This document shows, in pieces, positions 1-6,869 of a DNA stretch of 19,810 nt (position 1 is its first letter; each line of letters starts with the position of its first letter). Below the pieces are notes generated by a model. It was given only the letters and a program-made list of their open reading frames with translations, was not told where the DNA came from and searched no databases. This DNA is from CANHEE01 sp043777755 (lineage in GTDB: Bacteria; Bacteroidota; Bacteroidia; Chitinophagales; Saprospiraceae), in NCBI GenBank assembly GCA_043777755.1, contig JAYWHK010000269.1:1-19810 (forward strand), written 5' to 3'. The position numbers were made by a program, and so were the translations under genes.

Positions 1-70
1 TCAATTTTTTATTTTTATAAAAATTATAAAAAAATTATAAAATTTTAGTGTCAAAAAAAATTATGCCTAA

Positions 71-292
71 AATTTCAAAAACTGGAACATCGAGTATCAA
101 GATAATTTTACGCAAAACAATACTTTTAATGAACAACACGCTAAAGCTGTTTTAGTGCAAAATGAATCCTACGAACACATCAAAGGGCTTTACGAAAAGC
201 TACTCGCTTCCAAAGATGCGCAGCTTATCGAAAAAGATAAGCGGATTGCGACGCTGGAGGAGATGATTGTAATGCTTAAGGTTAATCAATAA
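71..292 (+). pseudogene. 3' remnant of a regulator-like gene (coiled-coil tail)
   Basis: An open frame follows an in-frame TAA at 68-70 and runs to the TAA at 290-292. It has no ATG at a sensible place, so only a C-terminal tail of about 73 residues remains. The tail is charged and helical: it contains YEHIKGLYEKLLASKDAQL and then a heptad-like stretch ending in LEEMIVMLKVNQ. Tails of this kind, with an 'LLASKDAQIxEKDxRIxxLE' pattern, are familiar from XRE-type helix-turn-helix regulators of Bacteroidota, where they follow the DNA-binding domain. Here the HTH part is absent and the upstream bases are an AT-rich run. I read it as a decayed fragment. The family link is from memory and moderate; the truncation is seen directly. 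Confidence 0.5.
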
Positions 293-360
293 TACCTCGT
301 CGTTGCGCTTCAGTATGTAGTCATAGGTTAAGTTTGCAAATGATGTTAGTATTCTTAATT

Positions 361-1020
361 CTAATTTTCAGATGCGAGTATTCTTAGTCGTTCACATATT
401 TCAAATATCTCTGTATTGCCATTTAACAAATGTTCAGAAAAATCATATTTTAAAATAGTTCCATTTGCTTCTTTTTTTAGTACTCGAAATACGTTTTCAT
501 GTCCATCTATTCTGTTTTCACTTTGGTTATAACTTGATAATTTTTTGTTTAAAAAATTACAAATTAAAGTATCAATGGTGACTACATTTTTAGGCACATA
601 AAAAAACTCTTTTGTTTTAGGTGTTAATCCTTCAATTTCTCTGGTTCTTATTATTTTTTTGTTTTTTATCTTTTTTTTGACACTCGTTTCGTACATCTCC
701 ATTTGTATTTTAAAAATAGAAGTATCAAAAGCTATATTATCAAAATAAAAAGCATGAAAACATAAATTAAAATAGCAATCATTAAGTAACTCAATAGTAT
801 AAGTAGTGTTTTTATTTTTTCTATGGCTAAAACTTTCTTTAAAGTATGTTTGCATAAATGAATCACTTCTATAAATATAAAAACTATCCGTATTAATATC
901 TCTACTTATTTTATCCGCTTTTTCTGATTTATTACTGCACGAAACATGAATAATCACTAATAGTATTGTTATCCCACTAAGGAGTAAGTGAATAAGTTTT
1001 TGTAATTTTATTAAGTTCAT
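361..1020 (-). CDS. Putative lipoprotein, possible immunity partner of the upstream LTD protein
   Basis: This encodes about 219 residues when read from the ATG at 1018-1020. That start gives a clean lipoprotein signal: a Lys-containing n-region, a hydrophobic stretch LLLSGITILLVIIHVS and a Cys at residue 28 followed by SNKSEK. Two longer starts exist (1032 and 1062), but they only add non-hydrophobic residues and lengthen the overlap with the preceding gene. The mature part is Lys/Asn-rich with no motif I recognise. The gene overlaps the 3' end of the 977-3783 gene by 44 bases in another frame, which suggests translational coupling. A lipoprotein encoded directly behind a large secreted protein with a variable C-terminus fits an immunity protein for an exported toxin, but that role is inference from position only. 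It could equally be an unrelated surface lipoprotein. Confidence 0.6.
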   Translation of the reverse strand: MNLIKLQKLIHLLLSGITILLVIIHVSCSNKSEKADKISRDINTDSFYIYRSDSFMQTYFKESFSHRKNKNTTYTIELLNDCYFNLCFHAFYFDNIAFDTSIFKIQMEMYETSVKKKIKNKKIIRTREIEGLTPKTKEFFYVPKNVVTIDTLICNFLNKKLSSYNQSENRIDGHENVFRVLKKEANGTILKYDFSEHLLNGNTEIFEICERLRILASEN

Positions 1021-3783
1021 AACTGATAACATAAATTTTTTCACCTGCTTTAAATTTTTCATATCCTAAAGATTTATTAGACTTGCTACTGTCTTTTAAT
1101 TTTGGATAATATTTGCCGCCAAAAGATGTAAAGCAATTGAATTTTGGTTCATCATATACATCATAAACATTTTTATTTATATGCCTATAAATTGTAATGC
1201 CGTGATTTCCCGCAATAATTCCAATTCCTGATGCTAATTTATGAAACTTTACCTCATGAATATAACTGAGACAAGAATAATTATCGTCTGAGAATTTATC
1301 CTTTATTAATGCAACATCACAGTCGTACTGGTTACATTGAAATCCATTTTCTATTCCTGAAGGCTTATTGCAATCATCAAATTTATCAACGCCTATTGTT
1401 TGTACTTTGTCAGGATGAGCATGCCAAGATGCAGTAAAATAATTGGCTTTTGCATTTGTAAAATTAGGATAGTTTGAGTCCTTTAATATATCACCAGATT
1501 TCATTGAAAGAGGAGTTGATGTAAGTCGACACGGAATGCACTCTTCTATAATCATCTTTTTTCCTAAACCGTTATAACATAAACCTCCACGTTCAGTTGA
1601 GTTTTTTAAATTATTAATATCAGAAATAGTTTCATATGTATTTTTTAAGTATTTAGCTAATTTTCTATCAATATAGAATACTAAATCAACTGTTTCCGTA
1701 AATGAAGTATATGGATACAACCATTTGTAATATTGTAGATATTTTGACTTGTACTCTTGTTTATGGTCAATAAAATAAATGCCTGCTGGAATTCCATATT
1801 GAAATGAGCTAAATTCTCCAATTGCCTCACCTCTATCCGAATATAAGTAAAAATTATCAACAGGAGTCATATTAGCTATTTCACTTTTTAAATCAACTTC
1901 ACTTTCGTTCAAAAAAAATTTATCCTTGTAATTTACATTCACAAACAAACATTTTTGATTGCCATTCAAAAACTTATGCGCCCAATAGGTTTTCTTTCCT
2001 GATAAAAAATCTTTTTCAGCTTGCTCAAATGCAATATAATTTTCACAAACCGTCTGGTTTTCAGTAATGTAAAACTGTTCGGCAGTTGTTAGATTTTCAG
2101 CGCACAAGCGTTCAAACTCTTGTCTTAACTTTACTTCATCGTCACCTAAAAAAACAGAACTATGTTTTGTCAAATCCGTCACAGCACAGCCACCGCCCGC
2201 AGGTTTTGCGCTTACATTATCGCCTATCAAAGTAGGCGGTTGCGGTCTAATATCAGCTTCATTTTCATAAAATCCCAAAGCTCTAAAATATTTTTTGATA
2301 TTATCAGGATTTGCACCATTCAAAACTTCTATTGTGCCTTTTATAAGGCAACCTTCATCGTCTGTTACAGTTACGGTGTAAGTACCAGTTGTTGTAACAG
2401 TAATTTCAGTACCTTTTTCACCAGTAGACCAAACAGGGTCAGTACCTTTAACAGTCAAAACTTTGCTTTGTCCTGTACAAAGTAAGACTGTACGCAAGGC
2501 TACATCAGCCGTTTTGATTTCTACGGTATAATTGATGTTTTTTTTATTACCATCATTATCAATCACTTGCAAAGTATAAGTTGTTGTTTCCGTAGGACAA
2601 ACCGTTATTTTTGATTGTTTGGTATCTTTGATGTCTTTGTGTGCAACCCATTCATATTTGCAGTATTTTGAAGCATCAGTACCAATTTCTTTGCATTTAC
2701 CACTGCAAAGCGCATCTGTTTGTTCAAGTGCTATATCAAGAATCAATCCACAACCTTCACTATCTTCTATAAAAACTTTCATCGCACCAGCTGGAATATT
2801 TCTAAGTTCATAAGTTCCTTTTTGCGAAAACTCTTTTTGTAAATAAAAACCTTTTGAGCTTGCATCTTGTATCAAAACACTAAAAACAGGCGTACCACCA
2901 TCAATCACCACTTCCACCACACCATCATTATTTTTGCTACTTGGCTGTTGCTTTACGCTTACTGAAGCTTTTAAAGAAGTAGAAAAAAAGCCAGATTTGA
3001 GGTTTTTAATCAAAAAACTGTGGTAAGAGTTATAATTGGGCTCACCAGGCGTACCTTTTCCACCTATTTCACACTTAAAACTATTTACACTGTACCAATC
3101 TTTATCATTCACAAAGTTCACTGTTGTATGTCCCAAATAATCTTTACTATTAGGCATTATCGGACGAATATCTACTGCTTTTGGATTGCCTACTTCTTGG
3201 TATTCGTCCGTCCAATATAGCGCGTGAATAAGTTCGCCTTCTTTGTTTCGTACCTGTATCGCATCGTGGCTATTGTCTAATGCAGCATAATCTTTAAAAT
3301 CAGTAAAAGATCCTGTACTCTGGCAATTGTAATCAGAAATTGCAAAATTAACTTTTTTGTAGAATAATCAGGGCAATTATTCACACCTATTAAACCACGT
3401 CCAAAAGTAAGAATATAATCCTTGTTGCTAACAAAAGGAGAAAAGCCAGCAATTTCGTTAGGTTTTGCTTTGTTACTACAAAGTACAATTAGAGTCCCAG
3501 GCAATACCGCAGAAAAAGTACCATCTAAACGAATATGTCCAGGTTCATTGCCAACATCTGGTTTCGGTTTATTATTGTCATCAACTATCCAGCCTTCGAG
3601 GTTCACGGGTGCTGTAGGATTGGAAGAACTGCCATATACGGTAAATTCTACATATTCGCCATGCCCATAGTTTGCCATTTCGCTAATGAACATACCGCCT
3701 TCTTTGTGGCAGTCGCTTGTTGTTTGTCCAAAGGTAGGACAAATCATAGATAAAAACAATAGGAGTGAAAATATTTTTTTCAT
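977..3783 (-). CDS. Secreted lamin-tail-domain protein with HxHP C-terminal domain; frame changes at 3352-3358
   Basis: Two frames belong to one gene. The first starts at the ATG at 3781-3783 with a signal peptide (MKKIFSLLLFLSMICPTFG) and a lamin tail domain from about residue 27 (ISEMANYGHGEYVEF, LEGWIVDD, GTLIVLCSN). It would stop at 3277 after 168 residues. A -1 shift at the A-AAA-AAG heptamer (3358-3352) continues the LTD (DAIQVRNKEGELIHALYW) and gives one 935-residue protein ending at 977. After the LTD come two beta-rich Ig-like segments (TTTYTLQVIDNDG, GTYTVTVTDDEGC) typical of Bacteroidota surface proteins. The C-terminal third has WHAHPD (His788, His790), then acidic residues (Asp821, Asp823), weakly recalling JAMM/JAB metallo-hydrolases, though spacing is not canonical. 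No T9SS C-terminal sorting domain is obvious. The frame change may be programmed, a true indel or a homopolymer sequencing error. An overlapping lipoprotein gene follows. Confidence 0.7.
3323..3358 (-). promoter_or_regulatory. Candidate -1 ribosomal frameshift signal
   Basis: On the coding (minus) strand the bases 3358-3352 read A AAA AAG in phase with the upstream frame, the same heptamer used by bacterial dnaX and many IS elements. Eight bases further on, a 6-bp stem GCAATT/AATTGC with a 9-base loop occupies 3343-3323. A -1 slip on the heptamer joins exactly the two frames of the LTD protein. The stem is weak (two G-C pairs), so it may be chance. One missing A in an original run of seven would explain the same data. 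Confidence 0.35.
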
Positions 3784-3871
3784 AGACTGGAAATGTAAGT
3801 AAAAGTCAAAATTTTAAAGGCTAAATTCAAAATGTAAAAGTATAGCCAATATAAAAAAGACCGCTTCCTGC

Positions 3872-3917
3872 AAAAGGTTGTTAATCCACAGAGTGTATTC
3901 CTTCCGAACGGAGTTTC
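3872..3917. repeat. 46-bp intergenic repeat, copy 1
   Basis: This 46-base sequence is repeated without a mismatch at 3974-4019, 102 bases away. It is enclosed by the inverted arms AAGACCG (3857-3863) and CGGTCTT (3927-3933). The inner part carries the small palindrome TCCGAACGGA. On the minus strand the closing arm runs into a T-tract, so the unit could terminate transcription; the plus strand also has TTGTTGTATTTTTTT after the arm. It looks like a dispersed repeat of Bacteroidota rather than coding sequence. Confidence 0.8.
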
Positions 3918-3973
3918 GACAAGTCACGGTCTTGTTGTATTTTTTTAGTATTTTTATAAAAAAAGACCGCTTG

Positions 3974-4019
3974 AAAAGGTTGTTAATCCACAGAGTGTAT
4001 TCCTTCCGAACGGAGTTTC
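3974..4019. repeat. 46-bp intergenic repeat, copy 2
   Basis: Second exact copy of the 46-base core. Its flanking arms AAGACCG (3963-3969) and CGGTCTT (4025-4031) are also kept, while the spacers between arm and core differ from copy 1 by small indels. It sits directly behind the stop of the Tat-exported gene (4042) and likely terminates it on the minus strand, where the last arm is followed by TTTTTTTATAAA. Confidence 0.8.
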
Positions 4020-4041
4020 ACAAACGGTCTTGTATTTTTTA

Positions 4042-4815
4042 TTAAAATATTCTAATTTTTTTATTGTCTGTACCGACAGCTAAAGATTTTAGCTCGAGTA
4101 TTTCTTTAAGGTGATTTTTGATACTGATACGGACTTTGTCTTGTGAGAGGTCGGCAATATCAGAACGCACGCAACCTGTTAATATTCCTGACAGTTGCAA
4201 AAGGTTGGATGACAAGGTATTGACAGCACTGAAATCAAGTGCTTTTATATTTTCGTTGAATTTTTCTTTGAAAAAAACCGAAGGACCATAAGGAGATTGG
4301 CTTTTCATTACATAATTGGCAGCACCAATACCTGTTTTTTCAGCGATTTGCTGAAAAAACTCTATTTTTCGCACTGCTTTTTGACCAAAAGAGGTCTGAA
4401 AATCAGCTAAAATAGGATTTCCTTCTTCTGTTTTTTCACTTTGAATTACTGTAGCATAAAACGACATGGCTTCATTTTTCGCAAAATAATTGAGCATCAT
4501 TTTGACAATAGGCTCTTTATTGGCATCATTTCCACTAAAAGTTAGTTTTGCTTTGTACTTGAATTCTTCTCTGTATTGAAGAAGTTGCTGCTCTATCAGC
4601 TCCACTTGTTTTGCTTCAATGACCAAAAGCCCCAAGACATAAGTTCCATCTTTGCCATAAATACCACTCTCACAAGCATAAACAATCTGCTCTGCTTCAC
4701 CAAGTGTAGGTGCGACAGAAGTATTATTTTTTCCTCCAAAAGATTGAAAAGGTGCAGCGATTGCTGCTGTAATAGAAGCTAAAAAAGTATTTCCTAAAAA
4801 ATCTCGTCTTTTCAT
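4042..4815 (-). CDS. Tat-exported DUF3800-like protein lacking the expected acidic residues
   Basis: The 257-residue product begins MKRRDFLGNTF followed by an Ala-rich hydrophobic segment, a textbook twin-arginine signal (RRDFL), so it should be folded in the cytoplasm and exported to the periplasm. The body resembles DUF3800, an RNase H-fold family seen with mobile elements: YACESGIYGKDGTYVLGLLVI stands where DUF3800 has 'DESG...fvlgg', FYATVIQ where it has a beta strand, and LLQLSGILTGCVRSD where it has 'LQlADlxaG'. In both acidic positions the Asp is replaced (Cys in CESG, Ser-Gly in QLSG), so catalysis as in cytoplasmic relatives seems lost. The family call rests on remembered motifs and is moderate. 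It stands alone, with repeat/terminator units behind it and a promoter-like sequence ahead. Its function is unknown. Confidence 0.6.
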   Translation of the reverse strand: MKRRDFLGNTFLASITAAIAAPFQSFGGKNNTSVAPTLGEAEQIVYACESGIYGKDGTYVLGLLVIEAKQVELIEQQLLQYREEFKYKAKLTFSGNDANKEPIVKMMLNYFAKNEAMSFYATVIQSEKTEEGNPILADFQTSFGQKAVRKIEFFQQIAEKTGIGAANYVMKSQSPYGPSVFFKEKFNENIKALDFSAVNTLSSNLLQLSGILTGCVRSDIADLSQDKVRISIKNHLKEILELKSLAVGTDNKKIRIF

Positions 4816-4856
4816 GGTCGTTGATTTTTTTGTGTTAAGTTTTAGTTATTTGATAA

Positions 4857-5234
4857 TGCAAAGATGTTGGTAAAATCAAAATAAGTCAATTTTTTATCGT
4901 TACGCTTTACAACGTTATTCGTGTAGGTGTAGGAAAATATTTGAGTAGCCTCAATAAAGTAATTAACGAGCATTTGATGTATGTCAAAAATTATATCGAA
5001 GAAGAATATGGCAAAGAAAAAGCATCTGCTCATTTTGCGGAATTTGGTATCGAACACGTCACCGCAACCCACAGCACTTCGGGTACAATATCAAAAGTTG
5101 TACAAGACAAAAACGATTGTCGCAAAAAAATACAAGGTACGCTGAACGGACTTATTTTGCTCATAAAAGCCAATTATCCAGATACCTATTCGGGAGAATT
5201 GCGCAATTGGGGTTTTCAAAAAGAAAAATATTGA
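4857..5234 (+). pseudogene. 5'-truncated hypothetical gene ending in GELRNWGFQKEKY
   Basis: The frame is open from just after a TAA at 4854 to the TGA at 5235-5237 and codes for a readable protein whose clear part starts near 4941 (a TTG) or at the ATG at 4977. It includes FAEFGIEHVTATHSTSGT, then KVVQDKNDCRKKIQ, and ends with GELRNWGFQKEKY. This end is like that of a conserved Bacteroidota protein family of unknown role that is normally longer, so the N-terminal half seems to be missing. The region ahead of it is the promoter zone of the divergent Tat-exported gene. It may still be translated from 4941 or 4977. I do not know a function. Confidence 0.5.
4859..4889 (-). promoter_or_regulatory. 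Promoter-like sequence for the Tat-exported gene
   Basis: On the minus strand TTG (4889-4887) is followed after 20 bases by CATCTTTG (4866-4859), one mismatch from the Bacteroidota -7 consensus TAnnTTTG. The -7 box lies 43 bases before the ATG at 4815. No other match is nearby. Confidence 0.4.
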
Positions 5235-5240
5235 TAAAAA

Positions 5241-5266
5241 GCTAAGAAATCTTAAAAAAGCTTAGC
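5241..5266 (+). terminator. Weak hairpin after the truncated gene
   Basis: GCTAAG (5241-5246) and CTTAGC (5261-5266) pair, and TTATTTTTTA follows a few bases later. It lies 4 bases after the stop of the truncated gene. The loop contains GAAATCTTAAAAAAGC, which recurs at 5396 and 6821. Confidence 0.35.
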
Positions 5267-5395
5267 GTAGTTATTTTTTAACACGAATTTACGCTAATTT
5301 TACTAATTACACCAATCGTGGTGTTGAAAATTAAATCTAATTTCACTAATTTAATTAAAACAAAGTTTTAATTTTGTAGGTGGCTAAGTTCTTAC

Positions 5396-5431
5396 GAAAT
5401 CTTAAAAAAAGCGATGAGTTGTATATACTCA
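5396..5431. repeat. Direct repeat, left copy, next to the Rpn-like gene
   Basis: GAAATCTT, a run of seven A, then GCGATGAGTTGTA and TACTC recur at 6821-6852 with one A fewer and a small change near the end. The two copies bracket the 5508-6488 nuclease gene. This copy forms the left arm of the terminator at 5405-5441. Confidence 0.65.
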
Positions 5432-5441
5432 TCGCTTTTTT
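5405..5441. terminator. Bidirectional terminator hairpin
   Basis: AAAAAAGCGATGAGT (5405-5419) pairs perfectly with ACTCATCGCTTTTTT (5427-5441) around a 7-base loop. It has an A run on one side and a T run on the other, so it can work in both directions. It lies behind the minus-strand nuclease gene. Confidence 0.75.
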
Positions 5442-5507
5442 GTTTTTCAACTTTGACATACTATGCGACAACAGGACTATGGACAGCCATGCGTTGATAG
5501 CGGATTT

Positions 5508-6488
5508 TTACTTTATTATTTTACTTTGGCGAAGTATCAATTTTATAGCATCACTACTAAAATTTAAATGTTCTGCGATATCTTCAATTGACATATCCAC
5601 TTTTGTATAAAGCAAGATGATTGATTTTGTTAATTTCTCATCCATTTGTTTTAATTCCTTCTTTAACTCTTTCTCTACATTTTTGGTCTTTTCTCTTGCT
5701 TCTTCAACGCTTTCTCCATAGACATCTTTTGCGAAGGCATTTACTAAATTTTTAGTTGTTTGACTTACTTGTACCATATCTGAATTATTTTTTAATTTTG
5801 AATGAATGACCTCTTTCTCAAATTTTTGTTCGAGTAGAAAAGGCAGTTTTACTAATTCTGTTACAAATATAAGCAATTTTGTGAAATCATCAAGATTGTA
5901 ATTTCTGTTTTTTGCTAATTCGTATAATTTTGTTTTAAATTCGTATCTTTTTTCGTTGTTGCCTTTTGTTTTGTGGAGATATAAGTTTGCTAATACAACC
6001 AATGCAAACGGATTATTGTTGTTCAAAAGTTCTTCTTCGTTTTGTTCAACAACTGCATAACTATTGAACTCATAAGTTATTCCAGTTCCAAAATATTTTT
6101 GTTGATAAATATTCGGTTGTTTTGGAATACTTCGACCTGTATAAATCACAAGCGCAACAACTTCTTTTCCGTATCTTTCTCGGATAAGTTGGTAGTATTC
6201 GTACATTCTTAGACCAATAATTTTACTTCCGTCTGTTTGAAACTCAATGTGAATAAATATCCATTTTTCTTCGCCATTTTTCAGCTGAACTTTTACCAGT
6301 TTATCAACAATTCGCTTAGATTTTTTGATATTTTTAGCATTGTGCAGTTCTTTCTCTAAAAATTCAGGAGGAATTTTCCAATCAATTTGTTCGTATAATT
6401 CTGGAATGAAAAACGCTACAAAAGGGTTAAAAAGGTAAGTTACGACCTCTTTCCAAGATTTATCATATTCAATTCTTATTCTTTCCAT
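5508..6488 (-). CDS. Rpn-family PD-(D/E)XK nuclease / putative transposase
   Basis: The 326-residue protein fits the Rpn (recombination-promoting nuclease, formerly 'transposase_31'-like) group of PD-(D/E)XK enzymes. The N-terminal region has KSWKEVVTYLFNPFVAFFIPEL, then the nuclease core: an Asp in RIVDKLVKV, a short turn (KNGEEKW) and IFIHIEFQ, giving the E-x-Q version of the motif. RMYEYYQLIRERYGKEVVALVIYTG follows as in relatives. The middle is helical. A Lys/Glu-rich coiled coil (about residues 265-290) precedes a C-terminal helix-turn-helix-like end (SIEDIAEHLNFSSDAIKLIL). Relatives promote RecA-independent recombination in E. coli and are often multicopy. The ATG at 6488 is 32 bases after a TATCTTTG box. 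The gene looks complete and is flanked by direct repeats, suggesting it is mobile or was inserted. Confidence 0.85.
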   Translation of the reverse strand: MERIRIEYDKSWKEVVTYLFNPFVAFFIPELYEQIDWKIPPEFLEKELHNAKNIKKSKRIVDKLVKVQLKNGEEKWIFIHIEFQTDGSKIIGLRMYEYYQLIRERYGKEVVALVIYTGRSIPKQPNIYQQKYFGTGITYEFNSYAVVEQNEEELLNNNNPFALVVLANLYLHKTKGNNEKRYEFKTKLYELAKNRNYNLDDFTKLLIFVTELVKLPFLLEQKFEKEVIHSKLKNNSDMVQVSQTTKNLVNAFAKDVYGESVEEAREKTKNVEKELKKELKQMDEKLTKSIILLYTKVDMSIEDIAEHLNFSSDAIKLILRQSKIIK

Positions 6489-6519
6489 ATTATTTTATAT
6501 TTGAGATGTTTTAATCTCA

Positions 6520-6527
6520 CAAAGATA
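6520..6527 (-). promoter_or_regulatory. -7 promoter box of the Rpn-like gene
   Basis: The minus strand reads TATCTTTG here, an exact TAnnTTTG match, 32 bases ahead of the ATG. No clear TTG lies 17-23 bases upstream, so only half of the promoter is supported. Confidence 0.4.
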
Positions 6528-6820
6528 AGAAACAATATGTATGTTTTTAAAATTTATTTTCACTATTTCTATTTTCTTTGTAAATAGCTCGTTATCAGTC
6601 GTTTAGTTTCATCATTTCCGACAAAATATCCATTAACACAGTTTTACACCTCTTTCAGTTGCATTTACACCTGAATTATCAGTATATTATAATATTTTTG
6701 ATACTGTAATATTTCGTGTATTAAAGTCTTTTTACTCAAAAAATGACAGCGAAATGGCTATTTCATTAGGTAAATTCATGCAGTGATTAAAAATGTTGCA
6801 TACGAAAAATTACAGCAACA

Positions 6821-6852
6821 GAAATCTTAAAAAAGCGATGAGTTGTACACTC
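6821..6852. repeat. Direct repeat, right copy
   Basis: GAAATCTTAAAAAAGCGATG followed by AGTTGTACACTCA repeats the sequence at 5396-5431. The right half of the terminator found there is missing. On the minus strand the short stem TGAGT-GTACA-ACTCA followed by TCGCTTTTTT could still act as a weak terminator for the DUF58 gene. Confidence 0.65.
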
Positions 6853-6869
6853 AAAAGCTGAATTAAGAC

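Larger units (their letters stand above)
6489..6869. other. Gene-free stretch between the Rpn-like and DUF58 genes
   Basis: 381 bases without a credible reading frame on either strand. It holds the -7 box of the nuclease gene at the left, AT-rich sequence with short imperfect palindromes around 6680-6720, and the right direct-repeat copy at 6821-6852. I see no RNA gene. Confidence 0.6.

Noticed and set aside
1021..1062. Longer start for the lipoprotein gene
   Set aside because: It would put 14 non-hydrophobic residues ahead of the signal peptide and lengthen the overlap to 86 bases.
2162..2485. 107-residue plus-strand frame inside the LTD gene
   Set aside because: Lies opposite the Ig-like modules; no start signal, no family resemblance.
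3857..4031. Two repeat units considered as a CRISPR remnant
   Set aside because: Only two units, unequal arms with indels, hairpin plus T-tract structure, and no cas gene in the window.
4842..5072. 76-residue minus-strand frame upstream of the Tat-exported gene
   Set aside because: Opposite the more protein-like plus-strand frame, rich in Phe/Ile runs, and overlaps the promoter of the Tat gene.
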